NCBI GenBank assembly: GCA_958370785.1
Contig: CATXKN010000001.1
Span: 413,960-477,959 of the forward strand
Origin: an uncultured Collinsella sp.
Lineage (GTDB): Bacteria; Actinomycetota; Coriobacteriia; Coriobacteriales; Coriobacteriaceae
DNA length: 64,000 nucleotides
Reading direction: 5' to 3'
The position numbers and the translations under genes were made by a program. Positions 42,414 through 50,477 of the stretch are shown in pieces. Below the pieces are notes generated by a model. That model searched no databases, was not told where the DNA came from, and saw nothing but the letters and a program-made list of their open reading frames with translations. The first letter of the stretch is position 1. Every line of letters starts with the position of its first letter.

Positions 42414-42899
42414 TTACTCAAATCGCAGCGCCGCGGCTTGTGCCGCCTGCATCACGCGCTGGAGCGGCACGTTATGCTCGCAAGCGAGGCGGGCGCAGTC
42501 CTCGTACTCGGGCGCCGCACGCTCGCTGCCGTCGGGCAGAGTCGCCACCTTAACGGACGCCTCGCCCCAAGGCGTCGCCACCCGCTCAAAGCGGCGCGGC
42601 AGGCAAACGCGTTCCATCACCTGGCGACGAATGCCGTTGGTCGTGGTTTCCAAAAAGATGATCATCTGCAGGCGGTCAATGTCCTCGCGGGCGCAGATTA
42701 CCTGCAGCTGCCAGCCGGGACGACCTTTTTTGCAGTAGAGAGGCAGCCAGTGCACTTCGCGGGCGCCCGCCTCGCGCAAGCGGTCGGCGGCATAGGCGAG
42801 TACCTCGGGCGACGCATCGTCGATGTCGCACTCCAGCTTGACGATGGTTTCGGGCGCATCGGTCTCGCGGGACAGCGGAGATGTACTTCCACGTTGCAT
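42414..42899 (-). CDS. Stand-alone LarC2-like domain (nickel-insertion protein C-terminal half)
   Basis: 161 aa matching only the C-terminal half of LarC (DUF111), which inserts nickel into the pincer cofactor of lactate racemase using CTP. The recognisable part is VKLECDIDDASPEVLAYAAD, CKKGRPGWQLQVICARED and ETTTNGIRRQVMERVCLPR, followed by VATPWGEASVKVA. The N-terminal LarC1 half is absent: upstream is a palindrome and a divergent gene. In Lactobacillus, LarC1 and LarC2 are joined by programmed frameshift. Here it may act in trans or be a relic. No larA, larB or larE nearby. Confidence 0.75.
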   Translation of the reverse strand: MQRGSTSPLSRETDAPETIVKLECDIDDASPEVLAYAADRLREAGAREVHWLPLYCKKGRPGWQLQVICAREDIDRLQMIIFLETTTNGIRRQVMERVCLPRRFERVATPWGEASVKVATLPDGSERAAPEYEDCARLACEHNVPLQRVMQAAQAAALRFE

Positions 42900-43008
42900 A
42901 CGGTCCGGATCCTTTCCGCACGGGCTCGTTTTATTCATCCAAACGCTAGCACATCGGACGTGGCACAGGCGTGACTTTCGTCCGTCGCCGCCCTCGCCCC
43001 TATCCAAG

Positions 43009-43067
43009 CATGTACATCAGCCTCCAAACATGTCATTTTTTGTCGGTTTTGGAGGCTGATGTACATG
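43009..43067. other. Perfect 20-bp palindrome between divergent genes
   Basis: CATGTACATCAGCCTCCAAA and its exact inverse flank a 19-base T-rich centre (ACATGTCATTTTTTGTCGG). The flanks extend the pairing imperfectly. It lies in the 42900-43190 gap between divergent larC2-like and histidinol phosphatase genes. Could be an operator, a small hairpin RNA or a mobile hairpin. Confidence 0.6.
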
Positions 43068-43190
43068 TTTTGAGAGCAAGCGAGGTCGCACCGCGCAGCC
43101 TTTCCAGTCGATTTCGGCACCCCGCGTGCACGACGCGCCGAGGCCGCGCCATTACAATGGAGCGGATTCGCCAAATGCAAAGGAGTCGCC

Positions 43191-44102
43191 ATGCCCGCCT
43201 GCCCGCTGGTCGATTGCCACACCCATACTTCGTTTTCGGACGGCCATGCCTCGTTTGAGGACAACGTCCGCGCTGCTGCCGCCGCCGGCTGCCGCGCCAT
43301 GGTCTCGACCGACCACCTCACCCTGCCCGCCAGCATGGACGCCAACTGCGAAGTGCAGGTTGTCGAGGGCGACTTGCCGGCACATCGTCTGGCCTTTGAG
43401 GACGCCCGCAAACTCGCCGCGCAGATCGCGCCGGAGCTCGAGCTTATCTATGGTTTTGAATGCGATTGGTACGAGGGCTGCGAACCCTTGGTTGAGTGCT
43501 GGTCCCAGGGCGCCGTGGTGCGCTTGGGCAGCGTGCACTGGATTGGCGACCCCGGCGATATCATGGCCGGTGCCGCGGGTACGGCGGGAACGGAAAACGT
43601 CGCTCGCCCCGATACGCCCGATTCCCCTTGCGGTTGGATCGACGACGACACCAACCTGCATGTTTGGGAAAACCTGGGCGTGCGCGGCGTGTGGGAGCGC
43701 TATGTCGATGACTGGTGCCGCGCCTGCGAAAGCCCGCTCAACTTTGATGTGATGGCTCATCCCGACCTGGTCATGCGCTTTTCGAAGGAGGGCTTTGCGC
43801 CCGATTTTGACCCGGCGCCGTTTTGGGAGCAGATGGCCGAATGCGCCCATGATACGGGTCGCCGCGTTGAGGTCTCGACCGCCGCACCGCGCAAGGGACT
43901 CGACGACTTCTATCCCGCGACCGGGCTGCTGCGTTGCTTCGCCCACGCCGAGGTGCCGATTACTTTTGGCTCGGACGCACACCGCGCCTGCGACATCTGC
44001 TGGAACACCCGCGAAGCTCAGGCCCACGCCTACGACTGCGGCTATCGAACCTTCGACATCCCCCACGCCACCGGCGAATGGGAACCCACGCCCCTCGCCT
44101 AA
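43191..44102 (+). CDS. hisK: Histidinol-phosphate phosphatase, PHP type
   Basis: Removes phosphate from L-histidinol phosphate, the penultimate stage of histidine synthesis. 303 aa of the PHP superfamily (HisK/HisJ type rather than the HAD or IMPase types). Metal motifs: LVDCHTHTSFSDGH, MVSTDHLTLP, YGFECDW, FDVMAHPDLVMRF, and near the end ITFGSDAHRACD. RBS AAAGGAG. It converges on the his operon (four bases from hisE's stop), which has no other HisN, supporting the role. Confidence 0.85.
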   Translation: MPACPLVDCHTHTSFSDGHASFEDNVRAAAAAGCRAMVSTDHLTLPASMDANCEVQVVEGDLPAHRLAFEDARKLAAQIAPELELIYGFECDWYEGCEPLVECWSQGAVVRLGSVHWIGDPGDIMAGAAGTAGTENVARPDTPDSPCGWIDDDTNLHVWENLGVRGVWERYVDDWCRACESPLNFDVMAHPDLVMRFSKEGFAPDFDPAPFWEQMAECAHDTGRRVEVSTAAPRKGLDDFYPATGLLRCFAHAEVPITFGSDAHRACDICWNTREAQAHAYDCGYRTFDIPHATGEWEPTPLA

Positions 44103-44104
44103 GA

Positions 44105-44422
44105 CTAGTGGCGGCGAGCGTTGAGTTCGCCGGCCAGCTCGTCGAGGGTGATACCGTAGCGCTCGAGCGTCACGAGCAGGTGGTAGACCAGGTCGCCGGC
44201 CTCGTAGCGGATGTGGTCGTGATCGTTATCCTTGCAGGCCATGATGACTTCGCTCGCCTCCTCGGCAAGCTTCTTGAGCAGCTCGTCCTCGACATCGGTC
44301 AACAGACGAGCGGTGTAGCTCTCCTGTGGCGACGCATCGCGACGACCGTGAATCACCTCGGCCAGACCCGTCAACGTCTCGCCGATATTTCCATCCTGAA
44401 CATTTGCGGTGCGCACACCCAT
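44105..44422 (-). CDS. hisE: Phosphoribosyl-ATP pyrophosphatase
   Basis: Second step of histidine synthesis, PR-ATP to PR-AMP. 105 aa, a MazG-like all-helical fold. Motifs: SYTARLLTDVEDELLKKLAE, EEASEVIMACKDND and YEAGDLVYHLLVTL, holding the acidic metal ligands. RBS AAAGG. Last gene of the operon; encoded apart from hisI, not fused. Confidence 0.95.
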   Translation of the reverse strand: MGVRTANVQDGNIGETLTGLAEVIHGRRDASPQESYTARLLTDVEDELLKKLAEEASEVIMACKDNDHDHIRYEAGDLVYHLLVTLERYGITLDELAGELNARRH

Positions 44423-44468
44423 AGTTCAATCCTTTCCGTTTTACCGAGCGCCCAACAGGGTGCCCGCC

Positions 44469-44798
44469 TTAGGCGAGTTTCTTAAAGAAGCAGGTACGGT
44501 TGCCGGTGTGGCAAGCCGGGCCCGGCGAGTCGACCTTGACCAGTAGCGTATCGCTATCGCAGTCGGCCCAGAGTTCCTTGACCTCCTGCATGTTGCCGCT
44601 CGTCGCGCCCTTGTTCCAGAGCTCCTGGCGACTGCGGCTCCAAAACCAAGTGGTCCTGGTCTTGAGCGTCAGCCCCACCGACTCCTCGTTCATCCAAGCA
44701 ACCATAAGCACCTCGCCGGTGTCATACTGCTGAACCACACAAGGAATCAGCCCGCGGGCGTCGTACGTAAGATCCGCCGCTTCTACCACCTCAGTCAT
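44469..44798 (-). CDS. hisI: Phosphoribosyl-AMP cyclohydrolase
   Basis: Third step, opening the adenine ring of PR-AMP. 109 aa. Start MTEVVEAADL: GGAGG is four bases before this ATG, one before an alternative ATG at 44801. Motifs: GLIPCVVQQYDTGEVLMVAW, RTTWFWSRSRQELWNKG, a metal site in WADCDSDTL and the zinc cysteines in PACHTGNRTCF. Separated from hisF by a long hairpin (44842-44940). Confidence 0.96.
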   Translation of the reverse strand: MTEVVEAADLTYDARGLIPCVVQQYDTGEVLMVAWMNEESVGLTLKTRTTWFWSRSRQELWNKGATSGNMQEVKELWADCDSDTLLVKVDSPGPACHTGNRTCFFKKLA

Positions 44799-44841
44799 CA
44801 TTCCTCCCAAGTAACAAACGAAACCCCACAGGTCGGCGAGG

Positions 44842-44940
44842 GTTGTCCAGGTGCCGCAGGTTGCCGCGAAAGAGGAGCGACGCGTACTTTGGTACGCGAG
44901 CGACGGTTTGAGCGGCAAGATGCGGTGCCTGGACAAGCCG
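44842..44940. other. Long hairpin between hisF and hisI
   Basis: TTGTCCAGGTGCCGCA faces TGCGGTGCCTGGACAA (one mismatch). Inside, TTGCCGC faces GCGGCAA, and the tip is CGCGTAC-TTTG-GTACGCG. On the minus-strand transcript it begins five bases after the hisF stop. It lacks a T run, so transcript processing or stabilisation within the operon is more likely than termination. Confidence 0.65.
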
Positions 44941-44945
44941 CAGCA

Positions 44946-45728
44946 CTAGAAGTCCAACCTCACAGGAATGCCCTGCGACGCCATATACTCCTTCACCTGG
45001 CGGATGCTGAAGGTTCCAAAGTGAAAAACGCTGGCAGCCAGCACGGCGTCGGCTTCGCCCTCGATCACGCCCTCGGCAAAATGCTCGAGCGTGCCCACGC
45101 CGCCGCTCGCTATGACGGGAATCGGCACCGCACGCGCCACAGCACGGGTGAGTGCCAGGTCAAAGCCGGCCTTGGTGCCGTCGCGATCCATGCTGGTGAG
45201 CAAGATCTCACCGGCGCCGCGACGAGCCGCTTCCTCGGCCCACGCCACCGCATCGATACCTGTGGCGTTGCGGCCTCCCGCGGTAAAGACCTCCCACTTG
45301 TCGGCACCCGGCTCGCCGGGGAGCCCCACACGCTTGGCATCGATCGCCACGACCACGGCCTGGCTGCCAAACGCCGCGGCGGCCTGGCCGATCAACGACG
45401 GATCGCGCACGGCGGCAGAGTTGAGCGACACCTTGTCGGCGCCGGCGGCAACCATGGTACGCATGCCCGCCAGGTCGCGAAAACCGCCGCCCACGGTATA
45501 GGGGATAGCGAGCTCTTCGGCCGCATGCGCCGCCATCTCGATGGTCGTCGCGCGGTTGTCGCTCGTCGCGGTAATGTCCAAAAATACGACCTCGTCCGCA
45601 CCCTCGCAGTCATAGGCGCGGGCCAGCTCCACCGGGTCGCCCGCATCGCGCAGGCTCACAAAGTTGACGCCCTTGACCACGCGGCCGTCCTTAACATCCA
45701 GACAGGGAATTACGCGCTTGGTAAGCAT
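44946..45728 (-). CDS. hisF: Imidazole glycerol phosphate synthase, cyclase subunit
   Basis: With HisH, makes imidazole-glycerol phosphate and AICAR from PRFAR. 260-aa (beta/alpha)8 barrel. MLTKRVIPCLDVKDGRVVKG contains catalytic Asp11; the second catalytic aspartate is in LLTSMDRDGTKAGFD. Phosphate-binding turns PYTVGGGFRD and VIASGGVGTLEH are clear. GAGGAG overlaps the end of hisA, giving tight coupling. Confidence 0.97.
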   Translation of the reverse strand: MLTKRVIPCLDVKDGRVVKGVNFVSLRDAGDPVELARAYDCEGADEVVFLDITATSDNRATTIEMAAHAAEELAIPYTVGGGFRDLAGMRTMVAAGADKVSLNSAAVRDPSLIGQAAAAFGSQAVVVAIDAKRVGLPGEPGADKWEVFTAGGRNATGIDAVAWAEEAARRGAGEILLTSMDRDGTKAGFDLALTRAVARAVPIPVIASGGVGTLEHFAEGVIEGEADAVLAASVFHFGTFSIRQVKEYMASQGIPVRLDF

Positions 45729-45731
45729 GGG

Positions 45732-46475
45732 CTACTCCTCCCCTCGGGCAGCGGCCAGCGCCTGTACCAGCGTAAAGTTGCCCTCGTAGAGCGCACGACC
45801 AGTAATGGCGCCCTCGATGGCATCCTCGCCCACCGCGGCAAGCGCGCGGATATCGTCGAGTGTCGAGATACCGCCCGAAGCCACGACAGGAAAGCCCGCG
45901 ACCTCGGCCACATGGCGATACGCCGCCACATCGATGCCCGTCTGCATGCCGTCGCGCGCGATATCGGTATAGACCAGGTGCTTAAAGCCCAGCTCGGAAA
46001 GCTGCGCCACGGCATCGTCGAGCGCCATACCCGCGCCGTCGCGCCAGCCGTTCACCTTGACCTGGCCGTCGCGCGCGGCGATATCTGCCACCAGCAGCTC
46101 GCCAAAGCCGCGAGCCGCCACCTCGGCAAATCCCGGCTCGGTCACGAGCACCGTGCCGAGTGCGATGCGACGCGCGCCGTAGCCGGCCAGCTCGTCGATG
46201 CGTGCAAGCGAGCGAACGCCGCCGCCCACGTCCACGGACAGACCGTCGACGCCGCAGATGGCCTCGATCGCTGCCGAGTTGGCAGCACACGCGTCCTCGT
46301 CCTCGCCAAAGGCAGCGGACAGGTCAACGACGTGCACCCAGCTCGCGCCCTGCTCGGCAAACGAGCGGGCAACGGCCACGGGGTCGTCGGAATATACCTT
46401 GCAGCGGCTGCGGTCGCCGCGCTCCAGGCGCACGACCTTGCCGCCGATCAAATCGATTGCGGGAAACAAAATCAT
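45732..46475 (-). CDS. hisA: ProFAR isomerase (HisA)
   Basis: Amadori isomerase of ProFAR to PRFAR. 247-aa barrel, paralogous to HisF. MILFPAIDLIGGKVVRLERG holds the catalytic base Asp; the second Asp lies in YTDIARDGMQTGID. PVVASGGISTLDDIR is the phosphate site. It overlaps hisH by four bases (ATGA). A bifunctional PriA role (as in some actinobacteria) is possible only if trpF is absent elsewhere; not testable here. Confidence 0.95.
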   Translation of the reverse strand: MILFPAIDLIGGKVVRLERGDRSRCKVYSDDPVAVARSFAEQGASWVHVVDLSAAFGEDEDACAANSAAIEAICGVDGLSVDVGGGVRSLARIDELAGYGARRIALGTVLVTEPGFAEVAARGFGELLVADIAARDGQVKVNGWRDGAGMALDDAVAQLSELGFKHLVYTDIARDGMQTGIDVAAYRHVAEVAGFPVVASGGISTLDDIRALAAVGEDAIEGAITGRALYEGNFTLVQALAAARGEE

Positions 46476-47173
46476 CGGCCGGCCCCCTCGACGATGCTCA
46501 CGAAGTTCTTAAGGATGCGCTGACCCAGCGCAGAGGATTTCTCGGGATGGAACTGGCAGCCCCACACGTTGCCGTGGCGCACGATGCACGGGAAGCTCCG
46601 CGTGTAGTGTGTGCGCGCCAGAACATCGGCGGCATCGGCATCGTCGGCCACCGCATAGCTGTGGGTGAAGTACATGTTGGCGCCCTCGGCAAAACCGGCG
46701 AGCAGCGGATCGGCCGCACCGGCGGGCGTCATGTGCACCTGGTCCCACCCCACGTGCGGCACCTTCAGGCGGCTCGACTCCAGGCGCGTACACGAACCGC
46801 GCATGATGCCCAGGCCATCGACCCAGGGGCCGCCGGCCTGCTCGGAGGCGCTGCCATCGGCAACCGCGCCTTCGTCCGCAGGCACGCCCTCGTTGCCGCG
46901 CTCAAAAAATAATTGAAGGCCCAGGCAGATGCCAAGCAACGGAGTTCCAGCGGCGACGGCATCGAGCACGGCCGCCTCCTCGCCGCTCTGGCGCATAAAG
47001 ACGATCGCGTCATAAAACGCGCCCACGCCCGGGATGACCAGGCCGTCGGCGTTGCGGATCTGCTCCGGATCGTCCGACGTACAGGCGGCGGCACCGGCGC
47101 GCGCAAGCCCGCGCACAACGCTCGACAAGTTGCCCTTGTGGTAGTCGACCACCACGATCTTCGGTTCGCCCAC
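46472..47173 (-). CDS. hisH: Imidazole glycerol phosphate synthase, glutaminase subunit
   Basis: Class I glutamine amidotransferase feeding ammonia to HisF. 233 aa from a GTG start, chosen because GGGAGGG precedes it and the fold begins EPKIVVVDYHKGNLSSVV. Catalytic Cys in GTPLLGICLGLQLFFERG, oxyanion PGVGAFYDA, and the His/Glu pair in VWGCQFHPEKSSALG. An acidic insert (GVPADEGAVADGSASEQAGG) follows the nucleophile region. Overlaps hisA. Confidence 0.96.
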   Translation of the reverse strand: MGEPKIVVVDYHKGNLSSVVRGLARAGAAACTSDDPEQIRNADGLVIPGVGAFYDAIVFMRQSGEEAAVLDAVAAGTPLLGICLGLQLFFERGNEGVPADEGAVADGSASEQAGGPWVDGLGIMRGSCTRLESSRLKVPHVGWDQVHMTPAGAADPLLAGFAEGANMYFTHSYAVADDADAADVLARTHYTRSFPCIVRHGNVWGCQFHPEKSSALGQRILKNFVSIVEGAGR

Positions 47174-47196
47174 GCGACCCTCCCTTTTCCCATTCA

Positions 47197-47233
47197 AAAC
47201 CTGCCAAAATAAACCTGTCCTTTTTGGCAGGTT
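47197..47233. repeat. AACCTGCCAAAA-type hairpin repeat, copy 2
   Basis: A perfect 13-bp inverted repeat AAACCTGCCAAAA / TTTTGGCAGGTT around TAAACCTGTCCT. It is in opposite orientation to the copy at 9451-9491, and falls between hisB and hisH, touching the hisB stop codon. Confidence 0.7.
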
Positions 47234-47819
47234 ACAGCGAGCCCTTGGTGCTGGGGATGCCCTGCACGCGAGGATCGAGCTCGCAGGCGTGACGCATCGT
47301 GCGGCCCACGGCCTTAAAGGCAGCCTCGATAATGTGATGCGAGTTACCGCCCGCCAGCTCGCGCACGTGCAGCGTGAGTTTGGCGTCGCGCGCGAAGGCG
47401 TAGAAGAACTCGACAGCCAGCTCGGTATCAAAGGTGCCCACGCGCTCGGTCGGTACGGGCAGCTCGCAGTAGGCCTGCCCGCGGCCCGAGATATCCACGG
47501 CGGCCATCATGAGCGTCTCGTCCATGGCGATCGCCGCGTCGGCAAAGCGCGTAATGCCCGCCTTGTCGCCCAACGCTTGGCAAAACGCCTCGCCCAGCAC
47601 AATACCCGTGTCTTCGACGGTATGATGCGCATCGACCTCAACGTCGCCCACCGCATGCACCGTCAAATCGAACAGGCCATGACGACCAAAGGCGTTGAGC
47701 ATGTGGTCGAAAAACGGCACGCCGGTCGAGATATCGCACACGCCGCTTCCGTCCAGGTCGAGCTTTACGACAATGTCGGTCTCCCCCGTCTTGCGGGTCA
47801 CCTTGGCATAACGGCCCAT
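47232..47819 (-). CDS. hisB: Imidazoleglycerol-phosphate dehydratase
   Basis: Dehydrates IGP to imidazole-acetol phosphate. 195 aa, monofunctional form without the phosphatase domain. Metal-binding motifs: GVPFFDHMLNAFGRHGLFDL, DVEVDAHHTVEDTGIVLGEA, DISGRGQAYCELPV and NSHHIIEAAFKAVGRTMRHA. RBS GGAGG lies at the end of hisC, whose stop touches the hisB start. Confidence 0.97.
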   Translation of the reverse strand: MGRYAKVTRKTGETDIVVKLDLDGSGVCDISTGVPFFDHMLNAFGRHGLFDLTVHAVGDVEVDAHHTVEDTGIVLGEAFCQALGDKAGITRFADAAIAMDETLMMAAVDISGRGQAYCELPVPTERVGTFDTELAVEFFYAFARDAKLTLHVRELAGGNSHHIIEAAFKAVGRTMRHACELDPRVQGIPSTKGSL

Positions 47820-48935
47820 CTACATCTCCTCCTTCACCAGCGCGGCAAACGCAGCCAGCACCTCGTCGTTTTCCTGCGGGGTGCCCACGGTAATGCGCAG
47901 ACAATCCGCGAGCCCCGGCGCGTAGCTAAAGTCGCGCACCAAAATCGAATACTCATCGCGCAGACGCTCGCGCACGCGCGTGGCATGCGGCGTGCGCACG
48001 AGCACAAAGTTCGCCGCGCTCGGCCATGCTTCCACGGGCAGGTCCTCGGCAGCCATTGCACGCAGAGCACATAGTTCGCGCTCGCGCTCGGATGCAACCT
48101 GTGCCACCACGGGCGCGTACGCATCGCGGGCACGCACGCAGGCAAGCGCGGCGGCCTGGCTCAGCACATTGACCGAATAGATCTGGCGAATCGCCGCGAA
48201 CACCTCGATAACCTCGGGCGCCGCGATCACGTAGCCCAGGCGCGTGCCGGCGGCGCCAAACGCCTTGGACAGCGTATGCAGAATCACCAGGTTGGGATGC
48301 TCGGCGATAAGTCCCTGCGCCGTGGTGGCCGCGCCAAACGAATCGTCGGCAAACTCAACGTAGGCCTCGTCGACCATGACCATGCCGGGACACGCATCGC
48401 ACAGCGCCGCGACAAAGTCGAGCGGCGCCACGTCGCCCGTGGGGTTATTGGGCGAGGTCACGATTGCCAGGTTGCACTCCGGCGCCGCCGCGAGCACAGC
48501 AGCTTGGTCGAGCTCAAAGGTCGCCGGGTCGCGCCAAACGTCGCGCACCTCGGTCTGGCACAGAGACGCAAAGAAGGCATACTCGCTAAAGCACGGCGGG
48601 CAGTTGAGCAGAGTCCTCCCCGCGCCGCCAAACGCCAGCAGATAGTTATAGAGCAGCTCGTCACCGCCGTTGCCCACGCAGACGTTCTCGCGCGTCACGC
48701 CATGCCAGGCAGCAAGCTCGTCGCGCAGGTCGTTGGACATGGGATCGGGATAGCGGTTGAGCGGCGTGGCAACCAGGGCCGCATCAACCGCCTCGCGCAC
48801 GCCGGCCGGCACGGGATAGGTGTTCTCGTTGGCCGAAAGGTTGATGCACGTGGGCGTAAAATTGGGATCGTAGGGTTCAATGCCGGCCAAGTAGGGCTGG
48901 ACGAGTTCCTTCATGCGGGGCGTGAGTTCGGCCAT
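47820..48935 (-). CDS. hisC: Histidinol-phosphate aminotransferase
   Basis: PLP enzyme forming histidinol phosphate from imidazole-acetol phosphate and glutamate. 371 aa. INLSANENTYPVPAGVREAV at the N-terminus, VGNGGDELLYNYLLAF, TSPNNPTGDVAP, MVDEAYVEFAD and the Schiff-base motif HTLSKAFGAAGTRLGY are intact. Start MAELTPRMKELVQPYL; the RBS GAGGAGG is within the end of hisD, one base apart. Confidence 0.96.
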   Translation of the reverse strand: MAELTPRMKELVQPYLAGIEPYDPNFTPTCINLSANENTYPVPAGVREAVDAALVATPLNRYPDPMSNDLRDELAAWHGVTRENVCVGNGGDELLYNYLLAFGGAGRTLLNCPPCFSEYAFFASLCQTEVRDVWRDPATFELDQAAVLAAAPECNLAIVTSPNNPTGDVAPLDFVAALCDACPGMVMVDEAYVEFADDSFGAATTAQGLIAEHPNLVILHTLSKAFGAAGTRLGYVIAAPEVIEVFAAIRQIYSVNVLSQAAALACVRARDAYAPVVAQVASERERELCALRAMAAEDLPVEAWPSAANFVLVRTPHATRVRERLRDEYSILVRDFSYAPGLADCLRITVGTPQENDEVLAAFAALVKEEM

Positions 48936-48936
48936 T

Positions 48937-50373
48937 TTAGGCCTCCTCGCCGGTCGCGCCGGCGGCACCACCCGCAGCCGCCGCCAGGTCCACGCCCTCG
49001 GCAACCGTCGTCACGGTGTCGCCCGGCCAGGCAACCTTGGTCAGATCGGCCGCGGCCAGAGACTCGGCACTCACGGCATCCTCGCCCTGCTCCAACACGC
49101 GACGGCGCAGTGCGGCCGAAAGCGCGTGCGCCCACAGGCCCTCGGCCTCGGCCAGGCGCTGCGTAGCGGGAGCGTCGGAGAGCAGGCCCTCGGGCGTATA
49201 GCAAATGACGCTCGAGCGCTTAACGAACTCTTCGACCGAAAGCGGGTTGGAGAACATGGCCGTGCCGCCGGTCGGCAGCGTGTGGTTGGGGCCGGCAACA
49301 TAATCGCCAAGCGGCTCGGAGCTCCAAGCGCCCACAAAGATGGCACCGGCGTTGCGGATACCGCCAAGCAGGCTCATCGCATCCTTGCAGTGCAGCTCCA
49401 GGTGCTCGGGCGCCACGGTGTTCACCGCCTCGACGGCAGCTGCCATGTCGGCGGCCACCACGATGGCGCCCTCGTTATCGAGCGAGGCACGCGTAATCTC
49501 GGCACGCGGGGACTGCGCTACCAGAATTTCGATACCCGCCTCGACCTCACGCGCAAACTGCTCGTCGCAGGTCACCAGATAGCAGGCTGCCAGCGGATCG
49601 TGCTCGGCCTGGGCCATCAGGTCGGCCGCGACCACCATGGGCTTGGCCGTGGCGTCGGCCAGCACGCAGACCTCGGAGGGGCCGGCAACCATGTCGATTC
49701 CCACGTCGCCCGAGACAATCTGCTTGGCCGCGGCGACAAAGGCGTTGCCCGGGCCGGTAATTTTGTCGACGCGCGGAATGGTCTCGGTGCCGTACGCCAG
49801 CGCGGCCACAGCCTGAGCGCCGCCCACCATATAGATCTCGTCCACGCCGCCGAGCTTGGCTGCCGCAAGCGTATACGGGCTAATCAGGCCATCCTTTTGC
49901 GGCGGGGTCACCATGACCACGCGCTTGACGCCGGCAACCTTGGCGGGAATGGCGTTCATGAGCACCGTGGAAGGATACTGCGCACGACCGCCCGGCACAT
50001 AGATGCCGGCCGCAGCGAGCGGGGTCACCTTAACGCCGAGCATCGTGCCGTCCGGACGCGTGGTAAACCAACTCTGCTCGACCTCGCGCTGGTGGAACTC
50101 GCGAATCTGGCGCGCAGCCTTCTCGAGCGCGGCGACAAAGACCGGATCGAGACCTTCGAGCGCGGCATCGATCTGCTCCTGCGGCAAGCGGAAGCTCTGC
50201 AGCTCAACACCGTCAAAACGCTGGCAGTAATCGCGCACCGCGGCATCGCCGTTGGCGCGCACGTTGGCCACGATATCACGGGCGGCGTCGACAATGTTTT
50301 GCGGCAGCACGCCCTTGCGGTTGAGCTGGTTGGTAACGAGGCGCTCACCGGGAGCGAGCCTGATGGTCTTCAT
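48937..50373 (-). CDS. hisD: Histidinol dehydrogenase
   Basis: NAD- and zinc-dependent enzyme catalysing the last two oxidations to L-histidine. 478 aa, about 45 longer than usual because of an Ala/Gly-rich C-terminal extension (VDLAAAAGGAAGATGEEA). Family landmarks: VPGGRAQYPSTVLMNAIPAK, KITGPGNAFVAAAKQIVSGD, DMVAGPSEVCVLAD (zinc and substrate), PEHLELHCKDA and VAGPNHTLPTGGTAMFSNPL. RBS AGGGG. 104 bases lie between it and hisZG, longer than other gaps in the operon. Confidence 0.97.
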   Translation of the reverse strand: MKTIRLAPGERLVTNQLNRKGVLPQNIVDAARDIVANVRANGDAAVRDYCQRFDGVELQSFRLPQEQIDAALEGLDPVFVAALEKAARQIREFHQREVEQSWFTTRPDGTMLGVKVTPLAAAGIYVPGGRAQYPSTVLMNAIPAKVAGVKRVVMVTPPQKDGLISPYTLAAAKLGGVDEIYMVGGAQAVAALAYGTETIPRVDKITGPGNAFVAAAKQIVSGDVGIDMVAGPSEVCVLADATAKPMVVAADLMAQAEHDPLAACYLVTCDEQFAREVEAGIEILVAQSPRAEITRASLDNEGAIVVAADMAAAVEAVNTVAPEHLELHCKDAMSLLGGIRNAGAIFVGAWSSEPLGDYVAGPNHTLPTGGTAMFSNPLSVEEFVKRSSVICYTPEGLLSDAPATQRLAEAEGLWAHALSAALRRRVLEQGEDAVSAESLAAADLTKVAWPGDTVTTVAEGVDLAAAAGGAAGATGEEA

Positions 50374-50477
50374 ATCGGTATCCCCTATCGGTCGAGGTTG
50401 TGTTCGAAAAACGAGAGGTCGGGCGGCGGCGCCATCGGCCTGCAGCCCGTACGTTGGGGCGCCCGTGCGTGCTCGCA

